Below are positions 8,651-17,364 of a stretch of 56,696 nucleotides of DNA, piece by piece. This DNA is from Moduliflexus sp964602655 (GTDB lineage: Bacteria > Moduliflexota > Moduliflexia > Moduliflexales > Moduliflexaceae): positions 1-56,696 of the forward strand of contig CAZRSF010000038.1 in the NCBI GenBank assembly GCA_964602655.1, in the 5' to 3' direction. The position numbers and the translations under genes are program-made. Under the pieces are notes generated by a model. The model did not search any database. It was not told the DNA's origin and saw nothing but the letters and a program-made list of their open reading frames with translations. How positions within the stretch are numbered: position 1 is the stretch's first letter; each line of letters starts with the position of its first letter.

Positions 8651-9907
8651 TTATTGGCATGGGCAGACTTTTTGGTCTGCTGCCCCGCTTGCCGCAATCG
8701 AACACGCTGCGTCTATGCCTCGGAATCTCCCCGAACCCGCATTGAATCCGCATCCTGATTGATCGCCCGCTCTCAGAGTGATCGTCCCTGACGCGACGCC
8801 TAAGGCATTCAATACGACGCCGCAGTTCGCGTCGCTCGGATACGCCCAATCAAGATCGGTTTCATTGCATGTCTGGACAATCGCGGCGCAAACCGTATTG
8901 CATGTCGTCAAGGGCGGCGCTAAATACCAGCATGACGGCCTTCCTGCAACCGTCACGCAACCCAAAGGCGTCGGCGTCGGAGTCGGAGTTGGCGTTGTCC
9001 CGGCTGGAGGCGTTGGGGTTGGAGTTGGAGTCGCTCCAGCAGGAGGTGTTGGTGTCGGCGTCGCTCCAGCGGGAGGTGTCGGCGTTGCTCCGGCGGGAGG
9101 CGTATTTGCTACTGTTGGGGTCACTCCTAATACTGGCATCGGCGTGGGGGCTGGCATGGCGTTGCGCATCACTGTTTTCGTATATATTTGAGGAGTAGAG
9201 CGTCCGTCTTCGACGCGGCAGGTAAAGACACGGCGGTCTTGCAGCCCGTCTGCCGGAAACGGATCGGGAAATGTTCCCATGATCGAATGCTGTTCGCCGA
9301 TTGGTCCGGCCACGCTCTGCCCATTTTCTTCTTGTAAAATCGCCCGCAGAGGATACCGGTCGGCATCGGGAGCGCTGACGCCGGATAACGGGCCGCAGTT
9401 TACGATCAATGTCTCTCCCGCCATCGCGGAATCTGGCGCAGTAATCGGATTCGGTTCTGCGGCAAGGCGCATCTCTTCGAACGTATCAACCATGATGACG
9501 CCGCTGGTATTTTGACAGGCGTCTATAACGGTTGTCGTCGTGCGCGGAGCGTCTCTGGAAAGGATTGCCGTCATTGATATTTGATAGTGACACGGCGGAA
9601 CGTAGAGAGGAAGCTCAAGGGAGAGCGGAAAGGTCGGCGATGATAAATTAATCGGCGAAATCGTTTCTCCGGTAGGATTTCCTTGACTATCTAACGCGAC
9701 TCCTTCGATCTGCAATCCGATCATTTTGGAATCGCTTCTCGGCGCGGCAATTTTCATGATACTGACTGCTTGTCTCTGGAGCGGTTGAGATAAAAACGCT
9801 CCTTTATCGGAATCTTCGTTACAACCGCTCAACAATAATAGCATAGCCGAGACGAGCATGTATTGAAAAAATATTGATGAATACGGATATTTAGCGTGAT
9901 CTTGCAT
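8651..9907 (-). CDS. Secreted lipoprotein with Pro-Thr repeat and Cys-rich C-terminus
   Basis: 418 residues from the ATG at 9907, chosen because GGGAGG lies seven bases upstream; a TTG at 9913 is less likely. The N-terminus has a hydrophobic segment ending in the lipobox LLSGC (about residues 27-31), so it should be lipid-anchored. About 250 residues of beta-rich sequence with paired cysteines follow, then a Pro-Thr-Gly-Ala repeat linker of about 55 residues, then roughly 100 residues with about ten cysteines (CVTVAGRPSCW, TTCNTVC, GCGFN, CPC), suggesting a disulfide-stabilised extracellular domain. I do not recognise either globular domain. It ends with its own terminator, so it is probably transcribed separately from the FecR gene. 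Confidence 0.85.
   Translation of the reverse strand: MQDHAKYPYSSIFFQYMLVSAMLLLLSGCNEDSDKGAFLSQPLQRQAVSIMKIAAPRSDSKMIGLQIEGVALDSQGNPTGETISPINLSSPTFPLSLELPLYVPPCHYQISMTAILSRDAPRTTTTVIDACQNTSGVIMVDTFEEMRLAAEPNPITAPDSAMAGETLIVNCGPLSGVSAPDADRYPLRAILQEENGQSVAGPIGEQHSIMGTFPDPFPADGLQDRRVFTCRVEDGRSTPQIYTKTVMRNAMPAPTPMPVLGVTPTVANTPPAGATPTPPAGATPTPTPPAGATPTPTPTPPAGTTPTPTPTPTPLGCVTVAGRPSCWYLAPPLTTCNTVCAAIVQTCNETDLDWAYPSDANCGVVLNALGVASGTITLRAGDQSGCGFNAGSGRFRGIDAACSIAASGAADQKVCPCQ
8966..9112. repeat. Staircase tandem repeat coding for PPAGAT(PT)n
   Basis: Inside the lipoprotein gene the unit PPAGAT (last copy PPAGTT) is followed by one, two, three and then four PT dipeptides in successive copies. At DNA level the plus strand reads as GGCGTC/GGAGTT-type hexamers. 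The array forms a flexible linker between two extracellular domains and is prone to length change by slippage. Confidence 0.9.
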
Positions 9908-10310
9908 TCTCAAGCCTCCCTTTCAGCCGAGATGGAGCGCGAACTCCATGAGATAAAATCAAAATATGCTGCTGATGAAAAAATTTGCCTATTAGACATC
10001 GTATAAAATAAAAGTTAAAATTATTTTTTACTCTGAAAGGATCGTCATATCAGCCCAGCATGAATCTCCGGGAAAAAGGCTCTTTTGCTAAGGCGTAATG
10101 ATTATTGTAGAGTTTTTTGACATTGTAGCAGCATCATACTTTTTTACAAGAAAAATCAAAGTTTTATAATAAAAATTGCATTTCAGTATGACATCATCAG
10201 GATCGCGATTGAGCGTACATGTCGCGCAACATCTGTGTCAACCGTTGAAAATGTGAATCGTACCAATAAATTTTATCACATTCCAATGGCGTATTAAGGA
10301 GAATCGGAAT
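9908..10310. other. AT-rich intergenic region, no gene seen
   Basis: Both strands are broken by frequent stops and are visibly richer in A and T than the flanking genes. It must hold the promoter of the lipoprotein gene on the minus strand, but no convincing -35/-10 pair stands out. On the plus strand TTGACA at 10117-10122 lacks a suitable -10 element. Confidence 0.6.
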
Positions 10311-10528
10311 ATGTGGAGTGCATTACGTGTATTTTCTCGCGTTCTTAGCGCCTTTCGCGAGAATGACTTTGAACAGGCGCTTATTCTGGCCAGGATGTGT
10401 ATCTGAATGACGAGGGCTTTCGCGCCTTTATTCGAGGCGGCGGCAATATTCCGCTGTATCAAGCTGTCAGTACAATACATGAAATCCGATTTCTGAAGCG
10501 GTTCTTTCATTTCTGTTTTTCTTCTTGA
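10311..10528 (+). pseudogene. Frameshifted gene remnant
   Basis: A strong AAGGAG (10296-10301) precedes the ATG at 10311. The frame reads MWSALRVFSRVLSAFREND and stops at 10404-10406 after 31 codons. A second plus frame, offset by two bases, then gives SGQDVYLNDEGFRAFIRGGG and NIPLYQAVSTIHEI and stops at 10526-10528. Both halves look protein-like and would join into one N-terminal region, as if a frameshift and a loss of the 3' part had broken the gene. I cannot name the family with confidence. It lies in an AT-rich spacer, which fits decay. Confidence 0.45.
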
Positions 10529-10774
10529 AATAGAACGTCTGAAAAATAGCGGAGTGTGAAGACAACTAAAAATCTATTTCTTCTTCAGCCTGTAATTGAG
10601 AAAATAGGATGCTTTTTGGAAAAATCTGGTCATCCGTTTCATATTGGTATCTGTTTTGTATGACTTGTCTGAATAACTGCTGTTTTGGCAATATCGTTGA
10701 CGAATTTACGGCTTTCAAATTGGGCGTTCAATTGAACGTCTCCACGAATACCATCCGTCAAAAAAACAAAATAT

Positions 10775-11440
10775 ATGATTACGCTCTCGAATATCCATAA
10801 AACCTATCGTTCCGGCGGCAAACCGTTGCATGTGCTGCGCGGTGTCAGCCTGAATATCAAACCGGGCGAATTCGTCTCGATTATGGGGCATTCCGGCTCA
10901 GGCAAATCTACCCTGCTGAACGTGTTAGGATTGCTGGATCGGCATGATGACGGAGAATATCGCCTGAACGATACGCTGATGCACAAACTCTCGGAACGAA
11001 AAGCCGCGCAGTATCGCAATCAATTCCTCGGCTTCGTCTTTCAATCCTTCCATCTCGTGCAGTTCAAAAACGCGCTGGAAAATGTCATGCTGCCGCTGTA
11101 TTACAAACATGTCCGCCGCAAAGAACGGACGCGGCTCGCGTTGGAATATTTGGAAAAAGTCGGGCTGAAAGAGTGGGCGCATCATTTTCCGAATCAGCTT
11201 TCCGGCGGGCAGCAGCAGCGGGTCGCGATTGCGCGGGCGTTGGTGACGCAGCCGAAAGTGCTGCTTGCCGACGAACCGACCGGCGCATTGGACTCGCAAA
11301 CCTCGAATGAAATTATGGCCTTGTTCCAGGAGGTCAATCGGGCAGGCATTACGGTGGTCATCGTCACGCACGAAAACGACGTCGCCGCCATGACCGACCG
11401 CATCATCCGCATTCGCGACGGAGTCATCGAGCATGTTTAA
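10775..11440 (+). CDS. ABC transporter ATPase, MacB/LolD family
   Basis: 221 residues, full length for the family. It shows Walker A GHSGSGKST (about 38-46), the signature LSGGQQQR, Walker B VLLADEPTGALD and the switch histidine in VTHEND. It would power the two FtsX-type permeases that follow. The stop overlaps the next start by eight bases. The upstream 250 bases are AT-rich with no gene, and no good ribosome binding site precedes the ATG. With the permeases at 11433 and 13128 and the adaptor at 14420 it makes a MacAB-like export system; no TolC partner is nearby. MacB systems export peptides, lipoproteins or antibiotics, and the substrate here is unknown. Confidence 0.93.
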   Translation: MITLSNIHKTYRSGGKPLHVLRGVSLNIKPGEFVSIMGHSGSGKSTLLNVLGLLDRHDDGEYRLNDTLMHKLSERKAAQYRNQFLGFVFQSFHLVQFKNALENVMLPLYYKHVRRKERTRLALEYLEKVGLKEWAHHFPNQLSGGQQQRVAIARALVTQPKVLLADEPTGALDSQTSNEIMALFQEVNRAGITVVIVTHENDVAAMTDRIIRIRDGVIEHV

Positions 11441-12671
11441 TCTCGACACCTGGTCGGAAATCTTCGACAGTCTGCACCGCCATAAACTCCGCTCGTTATT
11501 AACCGCCTTCGGCGTCTTCTGGGGAATTTTCATGCTTGTGCTGCTGCTGGGCGCGGGACGCGGACTCGAAAAAGGCGCGCTTTCGAGTTTCGGCGATATG
11601 GCGAAGAACAGCGTCTTTTTCTGGGGATCGCGCACGCAGCTTCCCTACAAAGGCTTAAATCCCGGACGCTATATTCAATTCAACAATGCGGATATTGACG
11701 CTGTGCGAGCGGCGATTCCTGACGTCCTCCACGTTTCGGCGCAAATAGATGTTGGAGAGCAGAATATGACCTACGGCGTTCAGAAGGGGCGTTTCAACCT
11801 GACCGGAATGATGCCGGAAGCCAGCTATTTTTATCCATTGGAATTTCAGGGACGTTTGCTGAATGTACTGGATATGAAGCACAAACGCAAAGTTGCGCTT
11901 ATCGGTTCGCAAGTGAAACAGATGCTTTTTCACGATGAAGACCCCATCGGTAAATACATGTATGTTGAAGGGATGGCGTTTCAAGTTATCGGTATTTTTG
12001 ATATTCGCAATCCAGAAGATCAGGATGCCTTAAAAACGATTTACGTACCATTAACAACGCTGCAGCAAGCGTTTCATCTCGGCGAGGATTTTCATTTTTT
12101 TATGGCGTTAGCCGATCCGAACGTTGAGGCGGCTCTCGTTGAAGAACACGTGAAAGCCGTTCTCCAACGCCGCCATTCTGTGCATCCCGATGATCACCGG
12201 GCGATTGGCTCATGGAATATGGGGCGGGAATTCGGCGAATTGCAAGCGCTATTTCGCGGCATTAACGTCTTTATCTGGCTCGTCGGCGCCGGGACGATTG
12301 TCGCTGGAATCGTCGGCGTCAGTAATATTATGCTGATTCTGGTCAAAGAGCGCACGAAAGAAATCGGCATTCGCAAAGCGCTCGGCGCGACGCCGTTTTC
12401 GATTATCAGCCTGATTTTGCAAGAATCGGTGCTGCTGACCGCCATCTCAGGCTATATGGGATTGGTCGCCAGCGTGGGGCTGATCGAAGGGATCAGCTAT
12501 GCAATGAACACATTCCATCTGCAAAGCGATTTTTTTTCGAATCCTGAAATTGATTTCAGAACGGCGATTTTTGCCACGATTCTCCTTGTCGTTACCGGGG
12601 CGATTGCCGGATATATTCCGGCGCGGCAGGCCGCTAAAATCAATCCGATTGAGGCGCTGCGGAGTGAGTAA
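11433..12671 (+). CDS. ABC transporter permease, MacB/FtsX type (first of pair)
   Basis: 412 residues. One transmembrane helix near residues 19-42 (TAFGVFWGIFMLVLLLGAG) is followed by a periplasmic MacB-type domain (about 45-270) and three C-terminal helices (about 280-400) in the FtsX arrangement, with the conserved ERTKEIGIRKALGAT loop and the ending PARQAAKINPIEALRSE. It is closely paralogous to the product of 13128-14375 across its length, so the two probably form a heterodimer around the single ATPase. It begins inside the ATPase gene (eight-base overlap), indicating coupled translation. Confidence 0.93.
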   Translation: MFNLDTWSEIFDSLHRHKLRSLLTAFGVFWGIFMLVLLLGAGRGLEKGALSSFGDMAKNSVFFWGSRTQLPYKGLNPGRYIQFNNADIDAVRAAIPDVLHVSAQIDVGEQNMTYGVQKGRFNLTGMMPEASYFYPLEFQGRLLNVLDMKHKRKVALIGSQVKQMLFHDEDPIGKYMYVEGMAFQVIGIFDIRNPEDQDALKTIYVPLTTLQQAFHLGEDFHFFMALADPNVEAALVEEHVKAVLQRRHSVHPDDHRAIGSWNMGREFGELQALFRGINVFIWLVGAGTIVAGIVGVSNIMLILVKERTKEIGIRKALGATPFSIISLILQESVLLTAISGYMGLVASVGLIEGISYAMNTFHLQSDFFSNPEIDFRTAIFATILLVVTGAIAGYIPARQAAKINPIEALRSE

Positions 12672-12697
12672 AATTAAACCACAGGGACAAAAAGAAA

Positions 12698-13099
12698 ATG
12701 GTTACGGCAAATATTAAACAATTCTTAGGATATAAAGAGGTCGCTGATTTGCTGCCTGATGGACATTTGATTCATTACAAGCAGATTTGGTCGCTCAGGT
12801 ATGATCATTTCTGGGATAACGCAGGAGATTTACAGAACCAATTAATTCTCGAATTAACGCGAGACAGGTATGCTTATGACATTCCGATTGTTCGAATGAT
12901 TTTCAAAAAACCGACGAATATGATTCTCTGTCCAAATAAAAATATCATTCAACTATCAATCGACGATTATAGAATTGATGGCTGGGAACTTGGAAATTTT
13001 AAAGTCTATGATGCAGAAATGGATACAGATTGGGAATTATTCTGTAAGGATATAATTTTTGAAAGAGGAAGACAAAAGCCAACTTTTATAACTAAATGA
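12698..13099 (+). CDS. Hypothetical protein inserted between paired permeases
   Basis: 133 residues, soluble, no signal peptide or membrane segment, acidic and aromatic-rich (WDNAGDLQNQLILELTRD, DDYRIDGWELGNF). I do not recognise the family. The gene and its flanks (about 12672-13127) are visibly AT-rich compared with the permeases either side, which suggests a separate origin. It sits 26 bases after the first permease and 28 before the second, on the same strand, so it should be co-transcribed. Upstream is only a weak purine run (AAAAAGAAA). It could be a neutral cargo insertion, or a cytoplasmic partner of the exporter or of its substrate. Confidence 0.65.
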   Translation: MVTANIKQFLGYKEVADLLPDGHLIHYKQIWSLRYDHFWDNAGDLQNQLILELTRDRYAYDIPIVRMIFKKPTNMILCPNKNIIQLSIDDYRIDGWELGNFKVYDAEMDTDWELFCKDIIFERGRQKPTFITK

Positions 13100-13127
13100 T
13101 TTTATCGAACAATCATTTATACAAAAT

Positions 13128-14375
13128 ATGTTTGATCTTGATAAATGGCAAGAAATATTTGCGTCGCTTGGGCGGCATAAATTGCGGACATTCTTGACGG
13201 CGTTCGGCGTTTTCTGGGGCATTTTTCTGCTGCTGACGCTGCTCGGCGTCGGCAAAGGAATCCAGAATGGCGTACTCGACGGATTCGGTTCGTCGTTAAT
13301 CAATCGCTTCTGGATATGGGGCGAAACGACAACGGTTGCGTATCGCGGCCTGAATGAAGGGCGGCAGATTGAACTGACGCTTGACGATGCGTATGCCATT
13401 CGCGACATGATTCCTGAAGTCAAGGCTGTCAGCGCTTCGACTGGTTTACGGGGTGAATACACCGTCAGTTATCAGGACAAAAATGGTTCGTATTCCGTCA
13501 ACGGCGATCTTCCGGCGGTGTTCGAATTGCGCCATCTTGCCATGAAAGAAGGGCGGTTTTTACATCAGATTGATATTGACGAAAAGCGCAAAGTGGCAGT
13601 CATTGGCGTAAAAGTCGCTGAGATGCTTTTTGAGAAAGAAAACCCTGTTGGAAAATATCTCTTAATCAAAGGTCTCTATTTTCTGGTCGTCGGTGTGTTC
13701 GATGTGTCTGGGATCGGCAATTCACAGCGCCAGACGGAACAGATTTTTCTGCCGTTGACGACGCTGCAAATGGCCTATAATCAGGGTAATCGCGTCTGGT
13801 CAATTCAGGTCGCGGCGCATCCTGACGTCAATATTACCCTTGTTGAAGCCAAAGCGAAAGAATTGCTGCGAAGGCGGCACCTTGTCGCGCCGGACGATAA
13901 CACTGCAATTGGATCGTGGAACGCCCGCGCAGAATTCGAAAAATTACAGAACTTGTTTCGCGGCATCAATATTTTTATGTGGGTGGTCGGCAGCGGCACG
14001 ATTTTGGCGGGCGTCATCGGCGTCAGCAACATCATGCTGATTATTGTTACAGAGCGCACAAAAGAAATCGGCATCCGCAAGGCGCTGGGCGCAACGCCGT
14101 TGTCGCTGATTTCGCTGATTTTGCAGGAATCCATCTTTCTGACCTCGATCTCTGGCTATATCGGCATCGTCACCAGCGTTGGCATGCTGGAAGGCGTCGG
14201 TTTTCTGCTGGAGAAATTCGGAGCGCAGAATGAATTTTTCAGTCGTCCTGAAATAGATTTACAACTTGCGTTGATGGCATTAGGCATTTTAATTGTCACG
14301 GGGGCGGCGGCAGGGTATATTCCCGCCAGGGCAGCGGCGAATATCAATCCGATTGAAGCCTTACGGAGTGAATAA
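13128..14375 (+). CDS. ABC transporter permease, MacB/FtsX type (second of pair)
   Basis: 415 residues with the same plan as the first permease: N-terminal MFDLDKWQEIFASLGRHKLR, a helix with TAFGVFWGIFLLLTLLGVG, a periplasmic domain, and three C-terminal helices with ERTKEIGIRKALGAT and the ending PARAAANINPIEALRSE. The periplasmic domains differ more than the membrane parts, as expected if each contributes a different surface to the pore or substrate site. A palindromic repeat (14384-14416) lies directly after the stop, then the adaptor gene. Confidence 0.93.
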   Translation: MFDLDKWQEIFASLGRHKLRTFLTAFGVFWGIFLLLTLLGVGKGIQNGVLDGFGSSLINRFWIWGETTTVAYRGLNEGRQIELTLDDAYAIRDMIPEVKAVSASTGLRGEYTVSYQDKNGSYSVNGDLPAVFELRHLAMKEGRFLHQIDIDEKRKVAVIGVKVAEMLFEKENPVGKYLLIKGLYFLVVGVFDVSGIGNSQRQTEQIFLPLTTLQMAYNQGNRVWSIQVAAHPDVNITLVEAKAKELLRRRHLVAPDDNTAIGSWNARAEFEKLQNLFRGINIFMWVVGSGTILAGVIGVSNIMLIIVTERTKEIGIRKALGATPLSLISLILQESIFLTSISGYIGIVTSVGMLEGVGFLLEKFGAQNEFFSRPEIDLQLALMALGILIVTGAAAGYIPARAAANINPIEALRSE

Positions 14376-14383
14376 AATGACAT

Positions 14384-14416
14384 AACCCTGCCAGGGTTTG
14401 GAACCCTGGCGGGGTT
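14384..14416. repeat. CCCTGNCAGGG-type palindromic element, copy 1
   Basis: AACCCTGCCAGGGTT (14384-14398) faces AACCCTGGCGGGGTT (14402-14416) across a three-base gap; the arms pair with one G-T mismatch. Each arm also contains its own CCCTG/CAGGG dyad. It fills the gap between the permease stop and the adaptor start. A related copy lies at 31413-31444. There is no T-run, so it resembles a dispersed repeat more than a terminator. Confidence 0.8.
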
Positions 14417-14419
14417 GAG

Positions 14420-15577
14420 ATGTGGAAAAACATTATGTTCAAAAAAATCGTTTACACGTTGCTTGGTCTGCTGTTTCTTGCTTTGTTTGTCGGAACGGGA
14501 TGGTTTCTTTATCAAAAGTCGCAAAAACCGCCAGTGCTGTATTCAACCGCTTCGCCCGTGATCGGGAATATCGAGCAAGTGACGGTCGCCTCTGGAACAA
14601 TCGTGCCGCGCAAAGAAGTCGCGATCAAGCCGAAAATCAGCGGAATTATTCATGAAATCCCCGTGAAAGCCGGCGATTTTGTCAAGAAAGGCGATGTCAT
14701 TGCCAGAATTCGTCTTGTGCCGAATCTCGTCAATCTGAACGAGGCGGAAAGTCGGCTGGAAAAAGCGAAGATTCAATATGATAACGCCCAGAAGGAACTT
14801 GAACGGCAGCGCCGGATGTTCAGACAAAAACTCGTGCCGGAAAAAGAATTCAACCGCTACGAATTGGAATTCGAAAACGCGAAAGCCGATTTGCAAGCAT
14901 CGGAAAGGAACTTGACCTTGCTGAAAGAAGGCGTCGCCAAAAAGGAATCGAAACAAAACAGCACCTTTGTCGAGTCAACGGTTGATGGCATGATTCTGGA
15001 TATTCCCGTCAAAGAAGGTGCGACCGTCGTGGAAACCAATTCGAATAACGACGGCACGACGGTGGCAGTGGTGGCGGACATGAGTTCGCTCGTGTTCGAG
15101 GGGACGATTGACGAATCGGAAGTCGGCAGGCTGCATGAAGGCATGGAGATTAACCTTACCATCGGCGCGATTGAGAAAGAAACGTTTGGGGCGACGTTGG
15201 AATATATCGCCCCAAAAGGGGAAAAAGAGGCGAACGGCAGCGCCGTAAAATTTCAAATCAAGGCGGCGGTCGAGCCGAAAGAGGGCGTCGTGATTCGCGC
15301 CGGATACAGCGCCAACGGGAAGATCGTGTTGGCGCGGCGCGAAAACGTCTTGACATTGAAAGAAGGCTTGATTCAATATGGCGGAGAACAAGCAGATTCA
15401 TCGGTAAAAGATGACGAGCAAAAGCCGTTTGTCGAAATCGAAACCGCGCCGCAGCAATTCGAAAAACGATTTATCGAACTTGGCCTGTCAGACGGCATCA
15501 ACGCCGAGATCGTATCCGGGCTGACCGAAAAAGATAAAATCAAAGACGCGCCGATTTTACCGCAAAAACAGGGATAG
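14420..15577 (+). CDS. Periplasmic adaptor (membrane fusion) protein, MacA/HlyD family
   Basis: 385 residues. An N-terminal membrane anchor (about 10-30, LLGLLFLALFVGTGWFLY) is followed by a lipoyl/barrel-sandwich half-motif (VTVASGTIVPRKEVAIKP, VKAGDFVKKGDVIARI), a helical hairpin (about 100-165, NEAESRLEKAKIQYDNAQKE), the second lipoyl half (VDGMILDIPVKEGATVVE) and beta-barrel and membrane-proximal domains. The start at 14420 places the ribosome binding region inside the palindrome; the ATG at 14435 (MFKKIV) is an equally reasonable start preceded by GTGGAAAA. It joins the inner-membrane ABC complex encoded upstream to an outer-membrane channel not found in this window. Confidence 0.92.
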   Translation: MWKNIMFKKIVYTLLGLLFLALFVGTGWFLYQKSQKPPVLYSTASPVIGNIEQVTVASGTIVPRKEVAIKPKISGIIHEIPVKAGDFVKKGDVIARIRLVPNLVNLNEAESRLEKAKIQYDNAQKELERQRRMFRQKLVPEKEFNRYELEFENAKADLQASERNLTLLKEGVAKKESKQNSTFVESTVDGMILDIPVKEGATVVETNSNNDGTTVAVVADMSSLVFEGTIDESEVGRLHEGMEINLTIGAIEKETFGATLEYIAPKGEKEANGSAVKFQIKAAVEPKEGVVIRAGYSANGKIVLARRENVLTLKEGLIQYGGEQADSSVKDDEQKPFVEIETAPQQFEKRFIELGLSDGINAEIVSGLTEKDKIKDAPILPQKQG

Positions 15578-15594
15578 CTGCTGTACCCAAACAC

Positions 15595-16416
15595 ATGGCC
15601 GATCACTTTACGGAATCGTTACTGCGCGTTGCGTCTGTTGCATGGCGTCAACGCGAATGGTATGTCGTCACGGAATTCGAGCGGACGCCGTCGGTGAACT
15701 TCCGCCGCGCCGTCGAACTCTCCCAGACGCACCCCGGTCATACCACGCTGATGGATGAGCGCAACATCCTGATTTACCGTAATATCTACCGAAAAGAAGA
15801 TTTGCTGCAATTTCAGACGTTGTTGAAGCTGATTAAAAATTGGAAAGGGACAAAACTGTATTTGAACGGCGAGCGCGTGGAAGCGGAGCATCTTGGCTCA
15901 GGGCTTCAGTGTTTCGCGCAAACCGTATTGAGTGCCGGAACAACGTCAGAACGCCCGGAGCAATGCCAGATGTTCTGGCGCGATGCTGCGATGGTGAGCG
16001 GATATATCGGCTGCCGCCGCAGTCATGTCAGCATGGAATGGCACGGCGAATTTTCCACCGACTTGCCGATCTGGTTCGCTTTCGGGTATCTCGATAAAAA
16101 TCAGGTCTATCAACTTCGTCAAGAAAATCTGGAAAGCGGCGTGATGAGCGAGTTGTTGGAATATCATTATTGCCCGTTGCTGCATCTCGACCGGATTCAG
16201 ACGTTTTTGAAGACATTTCCCAAACGGATAGATCCGCGCAAAGACCGCGAATGGCGCTACGCGCGTCGCCAGACAGAACGCAGCGCGCCGGTTGTCACCA
16301 GCCCCAAATTCGATCAACGCGCCGCCCGCGAAGCCGCCATCCTGCCGGTTTCATCAGAAGCATACACCTCTTATCTGCGCCGCGCGGGCATCCTCAATTC
16401 GTCATCACAGACCTGA
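15595..16416 (+). CDS. Conserved-looking protein of unknown function
   Basis: 273 residues, no signal peptide or membrane helix. The N-terminal 90 residues (WYVVTEFERTP, FRRAVELSQTHPGHTT, IYRNIYRKEDLLQFQ) look like a compact alpha/beta domain. The middle has cysteines and histidines (GLQCFAQ, PEQCQMFW, GYIGCRRSHVSMEWHGE) that could bind a metal, and the C-terminal 60 residues are basic and probably flexible. I do not recognise the family. It starts 17 bases after the adaptor gene without a clear ribosome binding site, so it may be the last gene of the export operon. Confidence 0.7.
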   Translation: MADHFTESLLRVASVAWRQREWYVVTEFERTPSVNFRRAVELSQTHPGHTTLMDERNILIYRNIYRKEDLLQFQTLLKLIKNWKGTKLYLNGERVEAEHLGSGLQCFAQTVLSAGTTSERPEQCQMFWRDAAMVSGYIGCRRSHVSMEWHGEFSTDLPIWFAFGYLDKNQVYQLRQENLESGVMSELLEYHYCPLLHLDRIQTFLKTFPKRIDPRKDREWRYARRQTERSAPVVTSPKFDQRAAREAAILPVSSEAYTSYLRRAGILNSSSQT

Positions 16417-16425
16417 ATCGTCTCT

Positions 16426-16611
16426 CTATCCGCAATAAGGCGTAAGCAGGCGATTGTCAAGCAGAATATCGCCGAACATGCGTTGTCGCGGTATTTCTTC
16501 AGGAATGCCATAGCAGAGGTCGCGAACGTCAACAAGACAGGCGAAACGAGATTCTTCGAGAAAACACGTTGACAGGTTGGCACAGTCGCGCAGCATCGTT
16601 CCGAGACCCAT
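16426..16611 (-). CDS. Possible small protein of 61 residues
   Basis: In the gap between two plus-strand genes, the minus strand holds an ATG frame at 16611 reading MGLGTMLRDCANLSTCFLEE, then ACLVDVRDLCYGIPEEIP and LLDNRLLTPYCG. Composition and periodicity look protein-like rather than antisense noise, but there is no ribosome binding site and I do not know the family. It may be a degraded fragment. Just upstream of it the plus strand has AATCTGTG twice (around 16614-16645), resembling a dispersed spacer repeat. Confidence 0.3.
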   Translation of the reverse strand: MGLGTMLRDCANLSTCFLEESRFACLVDVRDLCYGIPEEIPRQRMFGDILLDNRLLTPYCG

Positions 16612-16662
16612 TGAATCTGTGAAATCAGCGCAATCTGTGTTCGAAACAGGGAGGCATTCGGC

Positions 16663-17364
16663 ATGACGCAAACGCTGCATGTGTTATACGAAGACAATCA
16701 TTTGCTCGCGGTGATCAAACCGGCAGGGCTGCTGGTACAGGGAGATCGCACTGGCGATGTGTCACTGTTGGAACTGGCGAAACAGTGGTTGATTGAGACC
16801 TATCAGAAGCCGGGCAACGCCTTTATCGGCATGGTGCATCGCCTGGATCGACCGGTGTCGGGCGTGGTGTTGTTTGCCAAAACCTCGAAAGCAGCCAGCC
16901 GGTTGACCAATCAATTTCGCGAACGCACGGTCAAAAAATCATATTTAGCCGTCGTGGAAGGAGAGGTTTCGCCGCCATCCGGTCGGCTGACACATTACAT
17001 CAAACGCGGCACAACCAACCGGCGCGTGAAAATCGCCGCAGCGCCCTTCGAGGACGCGCAACACGCCGAACTCAGCTACCAGACGCTCGATGCGCGGGAG
17101 GGCTTGAGCCTGCTGTTAGTGCATCTCCACACCGGGCGGCATCATCAAATCCGCGCCCAATTCTCATTTCTCCGCCATCCGATTGTCGGCGACCACAAAT
17201 ACGGGGCGAAAAGCATCCTGCCGGACAAAAGTTTAGCGTTATTTGCCTGGCAGTTGGAAGTCGCGCACCCGACGTTGCATACACCGGTTGCGCTCGAAGC
17301 GCCGCTGCCAGGCAGTTGGCCCTGGACATGCTTCGACCTCGACAGGCTTCCTCGTGAAGCGTAG
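16663..17364 (+). CDS. RNA pseudouridine synthase, RluA family
   Basis: 233 residues, beginning directly with the catalytic domain (LYEDNHLLAVIKPAG) and lacking an N-terminal S4 domain. The RluA signature HRLDRPVSGVVLFAKTS (about residues 65-81) contains the catalytic Asp. Later motifs TGRHHQIRAQF and IVGDHKYG are also as expected. It isomerises specific uridines in rRNA or tRNA; which site cannot be told. AGGGAGG precedes the start by about nine bases. The stop codon lies inside the large palindrome at 17359-17390. Confidence 0.93.
   Translation: MTQTLHVLYEDNHLLAVIKPAGLLVQGDRTGDVSLLELAKQWLIETYQKPGNAFIGMVHRLDRPVSGVVLFAKTSKAASRLTNQFRERTVKKSYLAVVEGEVSPPSGRLTHYIKRGTTNRRVKIAAAPFEDAQHAELSYQTLDAREGLSLLLVHLHTGRHHQIRAQFSFLRHPIVGDHKYGAKSILPDKSLALFAWQLEVAHPTLHTPVALEAPLPGSWPWTCFDLDRLPREA

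Noticed and set aside
8778..9198. Plus-strand frame rich in Gly-Val repeats
   Set aside because: It is the reverse frame of the PT repeat of the lipoprotein; no start signal.
10238..10510. Minus-strand frame of 90 codons in the AT-rich spacer
   Set aside because: It is antisense to the remnant with a better ribosome binding site and has no protein-like features.
10609..10800. Plus frame of 63 codons before the exporter ATPase
   Set aside because: It has no ribosome binding site, overlaps the ATPase start and reads like random AT-rich sequence.
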